Source: Bacteroidota bacterium (GTDB taxonomy: Bacteria; Bacteroidota; Bacteroidia; UBA8524). From it: DNA of 64,000 nucleotides. Positions 45,734 through 54,669 of the stretch are shown in pieces (position 1 is the stretch's first letter; each line of letters begins with the position of its first letter). A program made the translations under genes and the position numbers. The stretch spans positions 124,001 to 188,000 of the forward strand of contig WBUH01000007.1 of assembly GCA_008933805.1 (NCBI GenBank), given 5' to 3'. The notes below the pieces were generated by a model. The model was not told the origin of the DNA, searched no databases, and saw only the letters and a list, made by a program, of their open reading frames with translations.

Positions 45734-46560
45734 TTTACTTTATGCAGATTAATTGTATATGAAAGCGATATACCCAAAAAGTTGTACCAATCTCTGTCTT
45801 TGTTATCGCCACGTTGTTGTCCTCTTTGGTTAATTATATCGTATGGCCCTTTATCTTCACCACTGCGGTTTGCTAATGCTGCCGACTGTGATCCGTATTG
45901 AGCCGAAAGGATAGCAGGGTTTACATAAGTTAAACTCACATCATCAAGATAATCGGTAAAAGTAAAGCGGGTGCCGTACTCAATACCCATTACAAAACGA
46001 GGGGCAAGTCTTATTTTAAATCCAAATCCAAATGGTATTGCTACCTGGGTAAGTGCGTATTTTTTACGGCTTTGCAAAGGGGTTGTTCCTTGTCCTTCGG
46101 TTCCTTTTGGCTGCAACTCATACACGGTATCGTTAAGTACTGTTTTAGGGTTAAACTTAAAAATACCTATGCCGGCGTATATGTATGGGCTAAAGCCTTT
46201 GCCACCTTTTGTACCCATTGCATCAAAGCCGGTGATGTTCCACTCAAACTGTCCTGAAAACTCAAACAACGGCGAATAAAAGTCTAGATTACGTCTACGC
46301 TTTTCTTCGCTTGAGAAGTTTGCATCATCACCGTTTATTTTACCGTAAAAAACATTTCCTCTCAATGAAATATTGTGGTTTGGGTTGTACCTAAGCATTA
46401 GCCCGCCTGCAAAATTCATTTCCTGAAAACGGCTCTCAGTCATGTCGCCAATGTAGTTAGTTTGACCTAACAAAATACCTACTTCTACGTTGTCTCTCTG
46501 AGCTGCTGAATTAATGGCAATAGCTAAGCCTGCCAAAAGCATAAACCGTTTTAATATCAT
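45718..46560 (-). CDS. PorG-like DUF6089 barrel, cluster copy 2
   Basis: A 280-aa outer-membrane barrel. Signal peptide (LAGLAIAINSAAQ), VEVGILLGQTNYIGDM, YIYAGIGIFKFNPK, PFGFGFKIRLAPRF, TFTDYLDDVSLTYVN, and the C-terminus KVKCYQF. Relatives include PorG, an outer-membrane component that ties the T9SS motor ring to the outer membrane. Whether this copy or a neighbour fills that role cannot be told from sequence. It begins after a terminator and overlaps copy 3 by 16 nt. Confidence 0.85.
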   Translation of the reverse strand: MILKRFMLLAGLAIAINSAAQRDNVEVGILLGQTNYIGDMTESRFQEMNFAGGLMLRYNPNHNISLRGNVFYGKINGDDANFSSEEKRRRNLDFYSPLFEFSGQFEWNITGFDAMGTKGGKGFSPYIYAGIGIFKFNPKTVLNDTVYELQPKGTEGQGTTPLQSRKKYALTQVAIPFGFGFKIRLAPRFVMGIEYGTRFTFTDYLDDVSLTYVNPAILSAQYGSQSAALANRSGEDKGPYDIINQRGQQRGDNKDRDWYNFLGISLSYTINLHKVKCYQF

Positions 46561-46600
46561 CTTACCTTAGTGTTAACGAAAAATGTTTTGAATTATTATA

Positions 46601-46636
46601 AAAAAAATCGGGTCAAACATAAAGCTTGACCCGATT
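46601..46636 (-). terminator. Intrinsic terminator between DUF6089 copies 1 and 2
   Basis: ATCGGGTCAA (46607-46616) pairs with TTGACCCGAT (46626-46635). On the minus strand it is followed by a run of T (A-run at 46601-46607 on plus). Copy 1 is therefore its own transcription unit. Confidence 0.85.
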
Positions 46637-46657
46637 ACAAATATCTTTAATTTTTTG

Positions 46658-47476
46658 TTAAAACCTACATTCGAATTTACGAATGGTTTTGCTAAGAGTT
46701 ATACCATAAAAGAAGTATGCATCATTGTTATCAGCATTACCCCTAGGCCATTTGCTTGGCCATCCTTTTGAAGGATCGTTTGAAGGTACAATACCCCTGT
46801 ATGCTAGTGCTTGTTCTTCTGGAGTTAAAGAAGCAAAGTTATCAGGAGCCCTGTCACTAACATCATCAAGATAATCAGTGAATGTTTTACGGTAACCAAT
46901 TTCGATACCCAAGTTCCACAATTGTTTGCGGCCTATGCTGAATTTGTAACCTATACCGATTGGTATTGCAATACCAAGTGGGCTATAAGCACCATCCATT
47001 TTACCTTGTTCGGTTTTCATAGTACGTAGTGCATACTTAGTACCGTTAAGGTAAGTTTGAGGATTGTAGTAAAATGCTGCCAAACCTGCAAACACATAAG
47101 GAGTTGATTTGAATTTGCGTGAACCGGCCACGTACTTCATGAAGTTATATTCTCCTACTACTGAAAGCTCAGCAAGTGGTGAGTGAAAGCTAAGGTTCCT
47201 GTTTTCGCGATTGGTACCTTTACCGCTATAATCATCATAGCTGGCAATGTAGCCAAAGTTTAAACCTGTTTTAAGAGCCCAGTGGCTGTTAAAGTTATAG
47301 CGATAAAACCCTCCTATCGCAGGACGGGTACCCCTCAAGGGTATGGGTGACTGGGCCAAATCACCGTTATAGGTAGAAAGGCCTAAAAATCCTCCCCACT
47401 CTCTATCTTGAGCAGTTACACTCATTGTAGAGAGTGCTAAAATGGCAACCAGTAGCAAATTTTTAATCTTCATCAT
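46658..47476 (-). CDS. PorG-like DUF6089 barrel, cluster copy 1
   Basis: A 272-aa barrel. Signal peptide (LLLVAILALSTMSVTAQ), WGGFLGLSTYNGDLAQ, YVFAGLAAFYYNPQ, PIGIGYKFSIGRKQ, TFTDYLDDVSDRAPDN, and the C-terminus KFECRF. First of three tandem family members. It has its own -7 box and a terminator, so it is expressed independently of copies 2 and 3. Confidence 0.86.
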   Translation of the reverse strand: MMKIKNLLLVAILALSTMSVTAQDREWGGFLGLSTYNGDLAQSPIPLRGTRPAIGGFYRYNFNSHWALKTGLNFGYIASYDDYSGKGTNRENRNLSFHSPLAELSVVGEYNFMKYVAGSRKFKSTPYVFAGLAAFYYNPQTYLNGTKYALRTMKTEQGKMDGAYSPLGIAIPIGIGYKFSIGRKQLWNLGIEIGYRKTFTDYLDDVSDRAPDNFASLTPEEQALAYRGIVPSNDPSKGWPSKWPRGNADNNDAYFFYGITLSKTIRKFECRF

Positions 47477-47495
47477 GGCTAAATTTCGATTGGCA

Positions 47496-47503
47496 CAAAT
47501 ATA
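47496..47503 (-). promoter_or_regulatory. -7 promoter box TATATTTG of DUF6089 copy 1
   Basis: Perfect TAnnTTTG, 19 nt before ATG 47476. No TTTG at the expected -33 spacing. Confidence 0.55.
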
Positions 47504-47560
47504 GGGTTAGTAAAGTAATTTTCTATTAAATTTTTAAAAACTTTCAATTTTAGCAACGGA

Positions 47561-48457
47561 TTACCCCTTGTCAAAGTTCCTTTTATCAACTCCCCACATT
47601 AATTTTCTTCGCAAAGTACGAAGGTAATTATGGTCTTTTAATTGCACTAATTTAAGCTCAAAATCGCTCTTGCGAATGGCCAACTGTGACGTGAAAGGCA
47701 CTGATACTGAGCGAGAATCCATACTTATAAGAAATGAATTACTTCGTCCTTCAACTTCAAAAGAAATTACATTTTTATCAGACACCACAATGGGTCGCAC
47801 ATTAAGGTTGTGAGGTGCGATTGGGGTGATTGCAAAACTTTCAGAATAAGGAAATAAAATTGGCCCTCCGCAGCTTAATGAATACCCTGTTGAGCCTGTT
47901 GGGGTAGATATTATCAGTCCATCAGCCCAATATGAGTTTAAAAATTCACCATTAAGATATGTGTTTACTACTATCATTGATGATGAATCGTTTTTGTGAA
48001 TCACAAAATCATTAAGTGCATAATGCAGCCCCTCAAAGTAGGTTTCTGTGCTTTCAAGGTATAGCAATGAGCGCGTATCAATGGTGTAATTTCCTTTTGC
48101 CAAATCGGTAAAGGCTTCGTACACTTCATCTTTTGCTACATTGGCTAAAAAACCTAGCCGGCCTGAATTGATTCCTAATACAGGTATGTTTTTCTCTTTA
48201 ACCAATGCTACTGTATCCAGCAAGGTACCGTCGCCACCAATAGATATAAGGTATTCAGCGTCGGTTTTAGAAAAGTTATTGTCGTTAAAAGGCTCTATCG
48301 CTAATGAAAACCCTTGTGTTAGTTCATTAAATTCATTGATAATGTTTTCATGAACAAAGGCAACGGTGTGATTTTCGGAAAAAAAAGCAGCAAGGCGGCT
48401 AATAAATTCGCCCGTACCGTTGCTTTTTAAATTGCGGCCAAACAGCGCTAATTTCAT
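47561..48457 (-). CDS. nadK: NAD kinase
   Basis: Phosphorylates NAD to NADP. The 298-aa length is usual. Motifs: YLISIGGDGTLLDTVALV (GGDG), VLGINSGRLGFLANV, ALNDFVIHK, and the nucleotide loop STPTGSTGYSLSCGGPI. It begins 8 nt from a perfect promoter box and sits between the Omp85-like gene and the DUF6089 cluster. Confidence 0.95.
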   Translation of the reverse strand: MKLALFGRNLKSNGTGEFISRLAAFFSENHTVAFVHENIINEFNELTQGFSLAIEPFNDNNFSKTDAEYLISIGGDGTLLDTVALVKEKNIPVLGINSGRLGFLANVAKDEVYEAFTDLAKGNYTIDTRSLLYLESTETYFEGLHYALNDFVIHKNDSSSMIVVNTYLNGEFLNSYWADGLIISTPTGSTGYSLSCGGPILFPYSESFAITPIAPHNLNVRPIVVSDKNVISFEVEGRSNSFLISMDSRSVSVPFTSQLAIRKSDFELKLVQLKDHNYLRTLRRKLMWGVDKRNFDKG

Positions 48458-48465
48458 CTTATGTA

Positions 48466-48473
48466 CAAAGGTA
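48466..48473 (-). promoter_or_regulatory. -7 promoter box TACCTTTG of nadK
   Basis: Perfect TAnnTTTG, 8 nt before ATG 48457 and 4 nt past the stop of the upstream gene. The leader would be only a few bases. Confidence 0.6.
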
Positions 48474-48477
48474 CTTT

Positions 48478-49902
48478 TTAAAAGAGCATATTGTAGTGAA
48501 AAAATAAGCCCTTTTGTCCTTTGTTGTTAAAAGTGTATTCAACTTTAAATACCCTGTCGTAATAAGTTACTATGTCTATCCCTGCCCCTATGCCTCCCAA
48601 ATAGCTGTTTGCAAAAGTATTGGTAGGTAAAGGATTATTATCGGTTACATAGCCTGCATCGTAAAAAGCTTTGGCAAATATGGTAATGGGTATGTTTCTG
48701 AATTTTTTTATCCCGCCGGTAGGAATGTGTATGGATTTGGGAGTAAGTATATTGTACAGGTAGTTGATTTTTCCTAAGGCAAAGTGCTGCCCGTCTATCA
48801 CATAATATTCAAATCCGCGAACAAAGTATCCGTATCCAAGAGCTTTGTAAAGATTATAGGGCTGACGACCCGGACTTGAGTATTTTGCATCAATAGAGAA
48901 TGATGCATAATGCCTGCCTGTTAGTTTTTTGTGGTAGGATGCCGTGATAAAAGCGTTGAACAGGTTTCGAGGTGAGTTTATGAAGAAATAATTACCCGCC
49001 TCTGCCGATAGGTACTTACCGTTTAATGGGTAATGTTTGTAATCAAGCATTTCATAAATATACCGATACCCTGCATAAAAGGTTTGCTGGCGTGTTTCTC
49101 CGTTTAAAAAGTAATCAGGGTTAACGCCTGCTTTGGCAACTGTATCGGCAATTTGCAATTGAGTATATTCTAAATCAATTAATTGCGATGAATATATTTT
49201 TTTTCTCAGACTGAAAGTAACCCCTGTTTTAAGGCGACGAAAGGATATTTTTCCTGTATCGTGAAAAAATTGTAGTTTATTATTTTGGGTGGCAAAACCC
49301 AGTTCTCTGTTGTCGGAGTAAGTGAAGTTAAGTGCTGCACCTATGGTAAGTGCTTTGTTTATATACGGGAAATTATAATCGACGGAAAACTTGCGGGTGT
49401 ATCCTGCCTGTATGTTGATACGGATGGTTTCATTACGTCCCCGCAGGTTTGAGCGACGTATGCGTACCCCATAATTAAGGCGAGAAAGTTTGTTATCAGC
49501 CAGCCCCCATTGGTTAAAATTCCGGTCAGCAATCTCTACAATCGGTAGCACAAATAAGTACCACCGTTCTTTAAGGTAAATGGTAATGTGTGTTAGTCCC
49601 AAACTATCCGGCGGAGCTATTTGCATCTCAACCGAGTTAAATAACTCAAGGTCGAAAATCTGGCGAATGCCCTTTACTTTCATGGCGGCTAATTTGCTTG
49701 CTAAAAGTGTATCCCCACTTTTAAAATCAAGCTCGCGCAGTACAATGTAGTCTTTGGTTTTTTCGTGCCCTGTTAGTTTTACCGTTCCTATTACTAAAGT
49801 GCTATCAGCAACTTGTGCGCTAACTGTGTTGTTAGTTACCCAAAAAAGTAATGTTGTAAGTATCCCTACAAAACGAACTAATACAGAAGAGTGTATGGGC
49901 AT
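48478..49902 (-). CDS. Omp85-family (BamA/TamA-like) outer-membrane protein, short form
   Basis: A 474-aa protein from ATG 49902 (the TTG at 49905 is next to it and unlikely). Signal peptide (to about residue 29), one recognisable POTRA-like domain (about 36-115: VIGTVKLTGHEKTKDYIVLREL, then FNSVEMQI; shown in part), then a barrel with SVDYNFPYINKALTIGA and a terminal FHYNMLF. It is far shorter than BamA and keeps a single POTRA, so it is an accessory Omp85 of unknown client. It overlaps the CBS gene by one base (TGATG). Confidence 0.82.
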   Translation of the reverse strand: MPIHSSVLVRFVGILTTLLFWVTNNTVSAQVADSTLVIGTVKLTGHEKTKDYIVLRELDFKSGDTLLASKLAAMKVKGIRQIFDLELFNSVEMQIAPPDSLGLTHITIYLKERWYLFVLPIVEIADRNFNQWGLADNKLSRLNYGVRIRRSNLRGRNETIRINIQAGYTRKFSVDYNFPYINKALTIGAALNFTYSDNRELGFATQNNKLQFFHDTGKISFRRLKTGVTFSLRKKIYSSQLIDLEYTQLQIADTVAKAGVNPDYFLNGETRQQTFYAGYRYIYEMLDYKHYPLNGKYLSAEAGNYFFINSPRNLFNAFITASYHKKLTGRHYASFSIDAKYSSPGRQPYNLYKALGYGYFVRGFEYYVIDGQHFALGKINYLYNILTPKSIHIPTGGIKKFRNIPITIFAKAFYDAGYVTDNNPLPTNTFANSYLGGIGAGIDIVTYYDRVFKVEYTFNNKGQKGLFFHYNMLF

Positions 49903-50564
49903 CAAATATCGAGGTATTTCATCAAGGAGTCGAAACGGTTTTTCATGTCTTCCGTGTCATACTCTCGGTAATACGAGGCTACAATGGTGTATCCGTAACG
50001 CTCAAAAGTAGCCACCACCGATTTTATATCTGTGGTATTAAGTTTTATGTGAACCTGTAGTTGTGCGGGGGCGTCTTCCACCGTGTTTACATACAGGCTC
50101 AAAATTTTGGTGTTGTTATATTCTACAATGCGTGAAATTTCGCTCATAGAATAACTGATGGCGGGAAGCTCAAGCGTAATAATACTACCCGGCTGACTAA
50201 AGGCATTAAGCGATGCCATTTTATTAATCAGTTCTTTGGCGGATAGTATGCCTAAAAACCTATCGTTAATATCAACTACAGATACTACTGATGAGCTTAT
50301 CTCGCTAAAAATGGTAATAATATCAAATAAGTGCTGGTTTTCGTACACTTTTGATACAACAGCACTGTTTGTTTTGGTTAAGATATTATCGTCAGGGTCG
50401 GCATCTAATAAATCTGATGCCGAAGCATAGCCTAAGTGTTTATCGCCATCAACAACGGGCAAAAAGGCAATATCGAACTCGTTCATCAAGTCGAGCGCTT
50501 TGCCGCACGAATCGGAAATTTTTAAGGGGAATAACCTGCCGGAAAGTAATTGCCCTGCAAGCAT
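49902..50564 (-). CDS. CBS-domain protein with ACT-like C-terminus
   Basis: A 220-aa soluble protein. CBS pair: residues about 12-60 (KALDLMNEFDIAFLPVVDGD, LGYASASDLL) and about 75-125 (FDIITIFSEISSSVVSVVD, FLGILSAKELI). After it, an ACT-like region (about 130-200: IITLELPAISYSMSEISRIV, ILSLYVNTV). CBS pairs bind adenine nucleotides, so it may be an energy or nucleotide sensor. Start and stop overlap the hydrolase and Omp85 genes by one base each, implying tight coupling. Exact role unknown. Confidence 0.85.
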   Translation of the reverse strand: MLAGQLLSGRLFPLKISDSCGKALDLMNEFDIAFLPVVDGDKHLGYASASDLLDADPDDNILTKTNSAVVSKVYENQHLFDIITIFSEISSSVVSVVDINDRFLGILSAKELINKMASLNAFSQPGSIITLELPAISYSMSEISRIVEYNNTKILSLYVNTVEDAPAQLQVHIKLNTTDIKSVVATFERYGYTIVASYYREYDTEDMKNRFDSLMKYLDI

Positions 50565-51343
50565 CAGCCTGAAATTGTTGATTTTTTGTACATCCGCGTT
50601 AAGAAATCATCCAAGATGCTGTTAAACTCTTCCGGACGTTCCATCATAGCTGCGTGTCCGCACTTATCTAACCAATGCAACTCAGCATTGGGCAATAATT
50701 GCAAAAACTCTTCAGCTACATCAGGTGGGGTGATGTTATCGTTTTTACCCCAGATAAGGCAAACGGGTACTTCTATTTTGCTTACTTCCTTGCGCATATT
50801 GTGCCTGATGGCTGATTTTGCCATAGCCAATATCTTAAGGGTTTTCATACGGTCGTTTGTTATTTCAAACACCTCGTCAACCAATTCTTTGGTAGCAGTA
50901 GCAGGGTCGTAAAAAGTATATTCTACTTTTTTCTTAATGTATTCGTAATCCCCTCTTTTCGGATAACTGCCTCCCATTGCATTTTCATACAACCCGCTGC
51001 TGCCTGTAAGCACCAAGCTGTGCATGTTGTGCTGGTTTTTTAATGAATATACAAGTGCTACGTGGCCACCCAAGGAGTTACCAAGCACTGTCATATTACT
51101 ATAGCCTTTAAACTCTACAAATTCTTCAATAAACTTCGCTAGTCCTTTAACGCTGGTTGTAAGTACAGGCATATCGTAAATAGGCATCATGGGTATAACC
51201 ACTTTGTATGAACCCGAAAAACGATCGATAACGTCTTTCCAGTTGCTAAGTGCCCCAAATAAACCGTGAAGCAAAAGCAATACCTCGCCTTCGCCTTCTT
51301 CTATAAATCTGTATTTACCTTCCTCTTTTAGACTGTAATCCAT
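50564..51343 (-). CDS. Alpha/beta-fold hydrolase
   Basis: A single-domain hydrolase of about 259 aa. Oxyanion region LLLHGLFGALSNWKDV, nucleophile elbow GNSLGG (Ser), Asp in CLIWGKNDNITPP, His in LDKCGHAAMMERPEEF. The triad is complete. ATG 51343 is chosen; a GTG at 51352 is possible. A promoter box precedes it. It is the first gene of the hydrolase-CBS-Omp85 operon, with one-base overlaps. Substrate unknown. Confidence 0.88.
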   Translation of the reverse strand: MDYSLKEEGKYRFIEEGEGEVLLLLHGLFGALSNWKDVIDRFSGSYKVVIPMMPIYDMPVLTTSVKGLAKFIEEFVEFKGYSNMTVLGNSLGGHVALVYSLKNQHNMHSLVLTGSSGLYENAMGGSYPKRGDYEYIKKKVEYTFYDPATATKELVDEVFEITNDRMKTLKILAMAKSAIRHNMRKEVSKIEVPVCLIWGKNDNITPPDVAEEFLQLLPNAELHWLDKCGHAAMMERPEEFNSILDDFLTRMYKKSTISG

Positions 51344-51366
51344 TGAACTCACTTTTTAACAATCAG

Positions 51367-51374
51367 CAAATATA
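51367..51374 (-). promoter_or_regulatory. -7 promoter box TATATTTG of the hydrolase operon
   Basis: Perfect TAnnTTTG, 23 nt before ATG 51343, in the 30-nt gap after the trpG-like gene. Confidence 0.55.
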
Positions 51375-51382
51375 ATACTCGA

Positions 51383-51982
51383 TTATACAAATACCATAGG
51401 TTTTGACGCCGGCACACAAGTTAACCAGTTTTTAAGCAATTCCATCCCGCTTTGTGTCAAAATTGCTTCGGGATGAAACTGCACCCCGTAAATGGGTAGT
51501 GTGTTGTGCTTAAGTGCCATTACCTCACCTTGTTGTGTATGGGCTATTGCAGTAATTTCAGCGCTTCCCTCCCACTCTACTATCAAAGAGTGATACCTGC
51601 ACACTTGCATTGGTACGGGCAATCCTGCAAATAAACTGTCTCCTGCATGTAATACCTGTGATACCTTGCCGTGCATAGGGTAACTTGCTTTTATAAGTTT
51701 TGCGCCAAAAAACTCGGCAATAGCTTGGTGTCCCAAGCAAATACCTAAAATAGGTACGCTGGCGTGATACTCTTGTATTACTTTATTTAATATTCCTGCA
51801 TCGGAAGGGCGACCCGGCCCCGGCGATATTACAATACCATTAAAGTTTATGCCGCTAAGCCCGCTGGTATCGGTCTCATCGTTACGTACCACAACGCATT
51901 CACACCCCAGTTGCTCAAAATAATCTTTGAGATTGTAGGTGAATGAATCGTAGTTATCCAACAATAGCAGGCGGTATTGCAT
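51383..51982 (-). CDS. Glutamine amidotransferase subunit of anthranilate/aminodeoxychorismate synthase
   Basis: A class I glutaminase of 199 aa (TrpG/PabA type) that feeds ammonia to a chorismate-using partner. Complete triad: Cys in ILGICLGHQAIAEFFG, His and Glu in YGVQFHPEAILT. The N-terminal LLLDNYDSFTYNLKDYF and VISPGPGRPSDAG are signatures of this group. No trpE or pabB gene lies in the window, so tryptophan and folate pathways cannot be distinguished. Confidence 0.92.
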   Translation of the reverse strand: MQYRLLLLDNYDSFTYNLKDYFEQLGCECVVVRNDETDTSGLSGINFNGIVISPGPGRPSDAGILNKVIQEYHASVPILGICLGHQAIAEFFGAKLIKASYPMHGKVSQVLHAGDSLFAGLPVPMQVCRYHSLIVEWEGSAEITAIAHTQQGEVMALKHNTLPIYGVQFHPEAILTQSGMELLKNWLTCVPASKPMVFV

Positions 51983-52099
51983 CTTACTGTAAAATTATAG
52001 CCGGTGCAAAGTTTTGTAAAATAAAGCTTTAATACTATAATTACGGAACTTTAATTTTACTACGACAAGATACTTTAAACCACTCACAATCAAAACACT

Positions 52100-54613
52100 A
52101 TGTTAAAGGAGTTTTTCATTAAAAACAGGCAGCACGTTATCATCATTGCGCTTTTCCTGGCAATATCGGTAATATACTGTTATCCCGTGCTTAGCGGTAA
52201 GGTAATGAACCAAAATGATGATTTGACTGCTAAAGCCCTAACCCGCGAGGCAGAAGAATATCATAAAAAAACCGGTGATTTTATTGGGTGGTCTAATACC
52301 ATGTTCTCGGGTATGCCTGCGTCTGTGGGTTATACAGGTCCTTCAAACTATTCAATCCAACTTATTTATGCCTTCGCTAATGCCTTTGACGGATTTTCGT
52401 TTGATGTAATTTTTTGGTGCCTTGTGGGTATGTATATCCTGTTTTGTGCCTTGGGCATTACTCCTTGGCTGGGGGCATTGGGTAGCTTCATATTTGCCTT
52501 TTCAACATTTAACATACTAAGTCTTGAAGGCGGACACGTTCAAAAGACTTTTAACATAGCCCTTGTGCCTCTTTTGTTAGGCGGTATCTATCTTATTTTT
52601 CAAAAAAGGTATGTGTGGGGGTTTATTGCTGTAGCCTTTGGTGTTAACTACCAAGTGGGGCTATCGCATTATCAAATTACCTATTACGCTGCTTTAGCAG
52701 CAGCCGTGCTTTGCATTTATTACGGCATTGTATGGCTTAAAGAGAAAGAATTTAAGGCCTTGGGTGTTGCCATTAGCTTATTGCTATTGGGTGTGATTTT
52801 GGGAACACTTCCCAACCTTACGCTACTGAATACTTATTATGCTTCACATGAAACTACTAGGGGCGGTGCATCAGAACTTACCCAACCCGCAGGCACTAAA
52901 GGTGCTCCTGCTGAGGGTGAAGCGAACGGTGCAGGTCTTGATTTTGATTATGCAACACAATGGAGCTACGGTTTGGGTGAAACTTTTACCCTGCTAGTAC
53001 CCGATGCTTACGGTGGTGCTGATAACGCTGTAGTTGACCGAAAAACAGGAAAGCCTAAGAAAGGCAGTGAGACTTACGACGCTTTGCAACAAAATGTGAA
53101 AGATAACAACGAGTTTAATCAATATATACAAATGGCCAGCTCGTATTGGGGAGACCAGCCTTTTGTGGGTGGCCCGATATATTTTGGAGCTATTGTGTGC
53201 TTTTTGTTTGTGATTGGAATTATCGCTTCTAACCGTAAAGAAAAATGGTGGATACTGGCTCTTACCGTATTGTTTTTGTTTTTAGCATGGGGGCGCCATT
53301 CGGTTATTTATGAGTTGTGCTTTAATGTGCTGCCTGTGTTTAACAAATTCCGTACTCCATCAATGGCGTTGGGTATTGTGCAAATAGGTGTAAGTCTATT
53401 GGCAATACTAGCTATCACGGCTATTGTAAACAATGAAAATAAAGACAAACTGGCTAAAATTGTATTGTACACCGGCTTGGGCTTTGGTGCTTTGTTGCTG
53501 ATAATGATTATGGCTCCAAGTATGCTGTTCGGGTTTGAAAGTGCTAGGGAAGCTAGTATGCAATTGCCCGATTGGTTTACCAGTGCTTTGGTTAGCGACC
53601 GCGAGGCAATGATGAAAAGTGATGCTATTCGTTCGTTAGTGTACATAGCTCTTGCCTTTGGGTTGATTTGGGTGTATTTAAAAGGCATGATTAAAAGCAG
53701 TACTGTATTTATGATTGCTATTGCGGCGCTGATTGTGCTTGATTTATGGAGTGTGAATACACGCTACCTAAACAAAGACAACTTTGTAAAACGTAAGGAT
53801 TATAAATACAAAGCTACTGAAGCCGATAACGCAATATACCAACAGGCTCAACAAGAAGGCTTGCTGCACTACCGTGTATTTAATGTTACCATTAACCCTA
53901 CTCAAGATGCGCGTACCAGCCAACTACACCGTTCAATCGGCGGGTATCACGGTGCTAAATTGCGTAAATACCAAGAGTTGTTAGATTCTCAGTTGTATAA
54001 AAACAATATGGCTGTTTTATCTATGCTTAATACCTCGTATTTGTTAGTAAACGGACAAAACGGACTACAACCTCAATTACCTCCTGTTCAACCTATGGGT
54101 AACGCTTGGTTTGTGCGTGAGGTGAAACGAGTGGAGAATGCCGATAAGGAGATGGCTAGTTTGAATGTTGACAGTGCTTATGTTTTTGACCCTGCTAAAA
54201 CGTTGGTGGTACAAAACAAAAACTTGCCTGACGGGCTGAAAAACTTTAACCCGGCTTACGATTCAGCTGCACAGATTAAATTGGTGAACTATGCACCGCA
54301 TATTATGAAGTATGAATCGAATGCTAGCAGCGACCAAATGGCGGTGTTCTCAGAGGTGTTTTACGAACAACCAGACGGCGACGGCTGGAAAGCATTTATT
54401 GATGGCCAACCTGCTGAACATTTCCGCGGAAACTATGTGCTACGTGCAATGAAAATACCCGCAGGAAAGCACACTATTGAATTTAAATACGATGCCTCAA
54501 AAGCACTGGGCAGGGTAAAGCTGTCGTTTGTGTTTTTTGTACTACTACTTGGTGTGAGTATTTTGGCTATTTATCTACGCCGTAAAGGAAAACTAAAAGC
54601 TTTAGAACAATAA
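52100..54613 (+). CDS. YfhO-family polytopic membrane protein
   Basis: An 837-aa membrane protein with about 12-14 helices: one at 13-32, a cluster at 100-260, another at 365-580 and a last helix near 810. Soluble loops lie between, and there is an extracytoplasmic region (about 590-800). This is the layout of YfhO-type proteins, which are related to GT-C glycosyltransferases. In Bacillus YfhO family members add sugars to lipoteichoic acid; here a role in surface-glycan or protein glycosylation is inferred. It is convergent with the GT4 gene, with a shared terminator. Confidence 0.82.
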   Translation: MLKEFFIKNRQHVIIIALFLAISVIYCYPVLSGKVMNQNDDLTAKALTREAEEYHKKTGDFIGWSNTMFSGMPASVGYTGPSNYSIQLIYAFANAFDGFSFDVIFWCLVGMYILFCALGITPWLGALGSFIFAFSTFNILSLEGGHVQKTFNIALVPLLLGGIYLIFQKRYVWGFIAVAFGVNYQVGLSHYQITYYAALAAAVLCIYYGIVWLKEKEFKALGVAISLLLLGVILGTLPNLTLLNTYYASHETTRGGASELTQPAGTKGAPAEGEANGAGLDFDYATQWSYGLGETFTLLVPDAYGGADNAVVDRKTGKPKKGSETYDALQQNVKDNNEFNQYIQMASSYWGDQPFVGGPIYFGAIVCFLFVIGIIASNRKEKWWILALTVLFLFLAWGRHSVIYELCFNVLPVFNKFRTPSMALGIVQIGVSLLAILAITAIVNNENKDKLAKIVLYTGLGFGALLLIMIMAPSMLFGFESAREASMQLPDWFTSALVSDREAMMKSDAIRSLVYIALAFGLIWVYLKGMIKSSTVFMIAIAALIVLDLWSVNTRYLNKDNFVKRKDYKYKATEADNAIYQQAQQEGLLHYRVFNVTINPTQDARTSQLHRSIGGYHGAKLRKYQELLDSQLYKNNMAVLSMLNTSYLLVNGQNGLQPQLPPVQPMGNAWFVREVKRVENADKEMASLNVDSAYVFDPAKTLVVQNKNLPDGLKNFNPAYDSAAQIKLVNYAPHIMKYESNASSDQMAVFSEVFYEQPDGDGWKAFIDGQPAEHFRGNYVLRAMKIPAGKHTIEFKYDASKALGRVKLSFVFFVLLLGVSILAIYLRRKGKLKALEQ

Positions 54614-54634
54614 TAACCCGTTGGGTACGATATA

Positions 54635-54669
54635 AAATAAGGGGGTATGGTTTCCGTATCCCCTTATTT
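54635..54669. terminator. Bidirectional terminator overlapping the GT4 stop codon
   Basis: Long hairpin: AAATAAGGGG (54635-54644), inner stem TATGG/CCGTA with loop TTT, CCCCTTATTT (54660-54669). It lies between the converging YfhO-like and GT4 genes; the GT4 stop (54666-54664) is inside the right arm. Confidence 0.75.
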
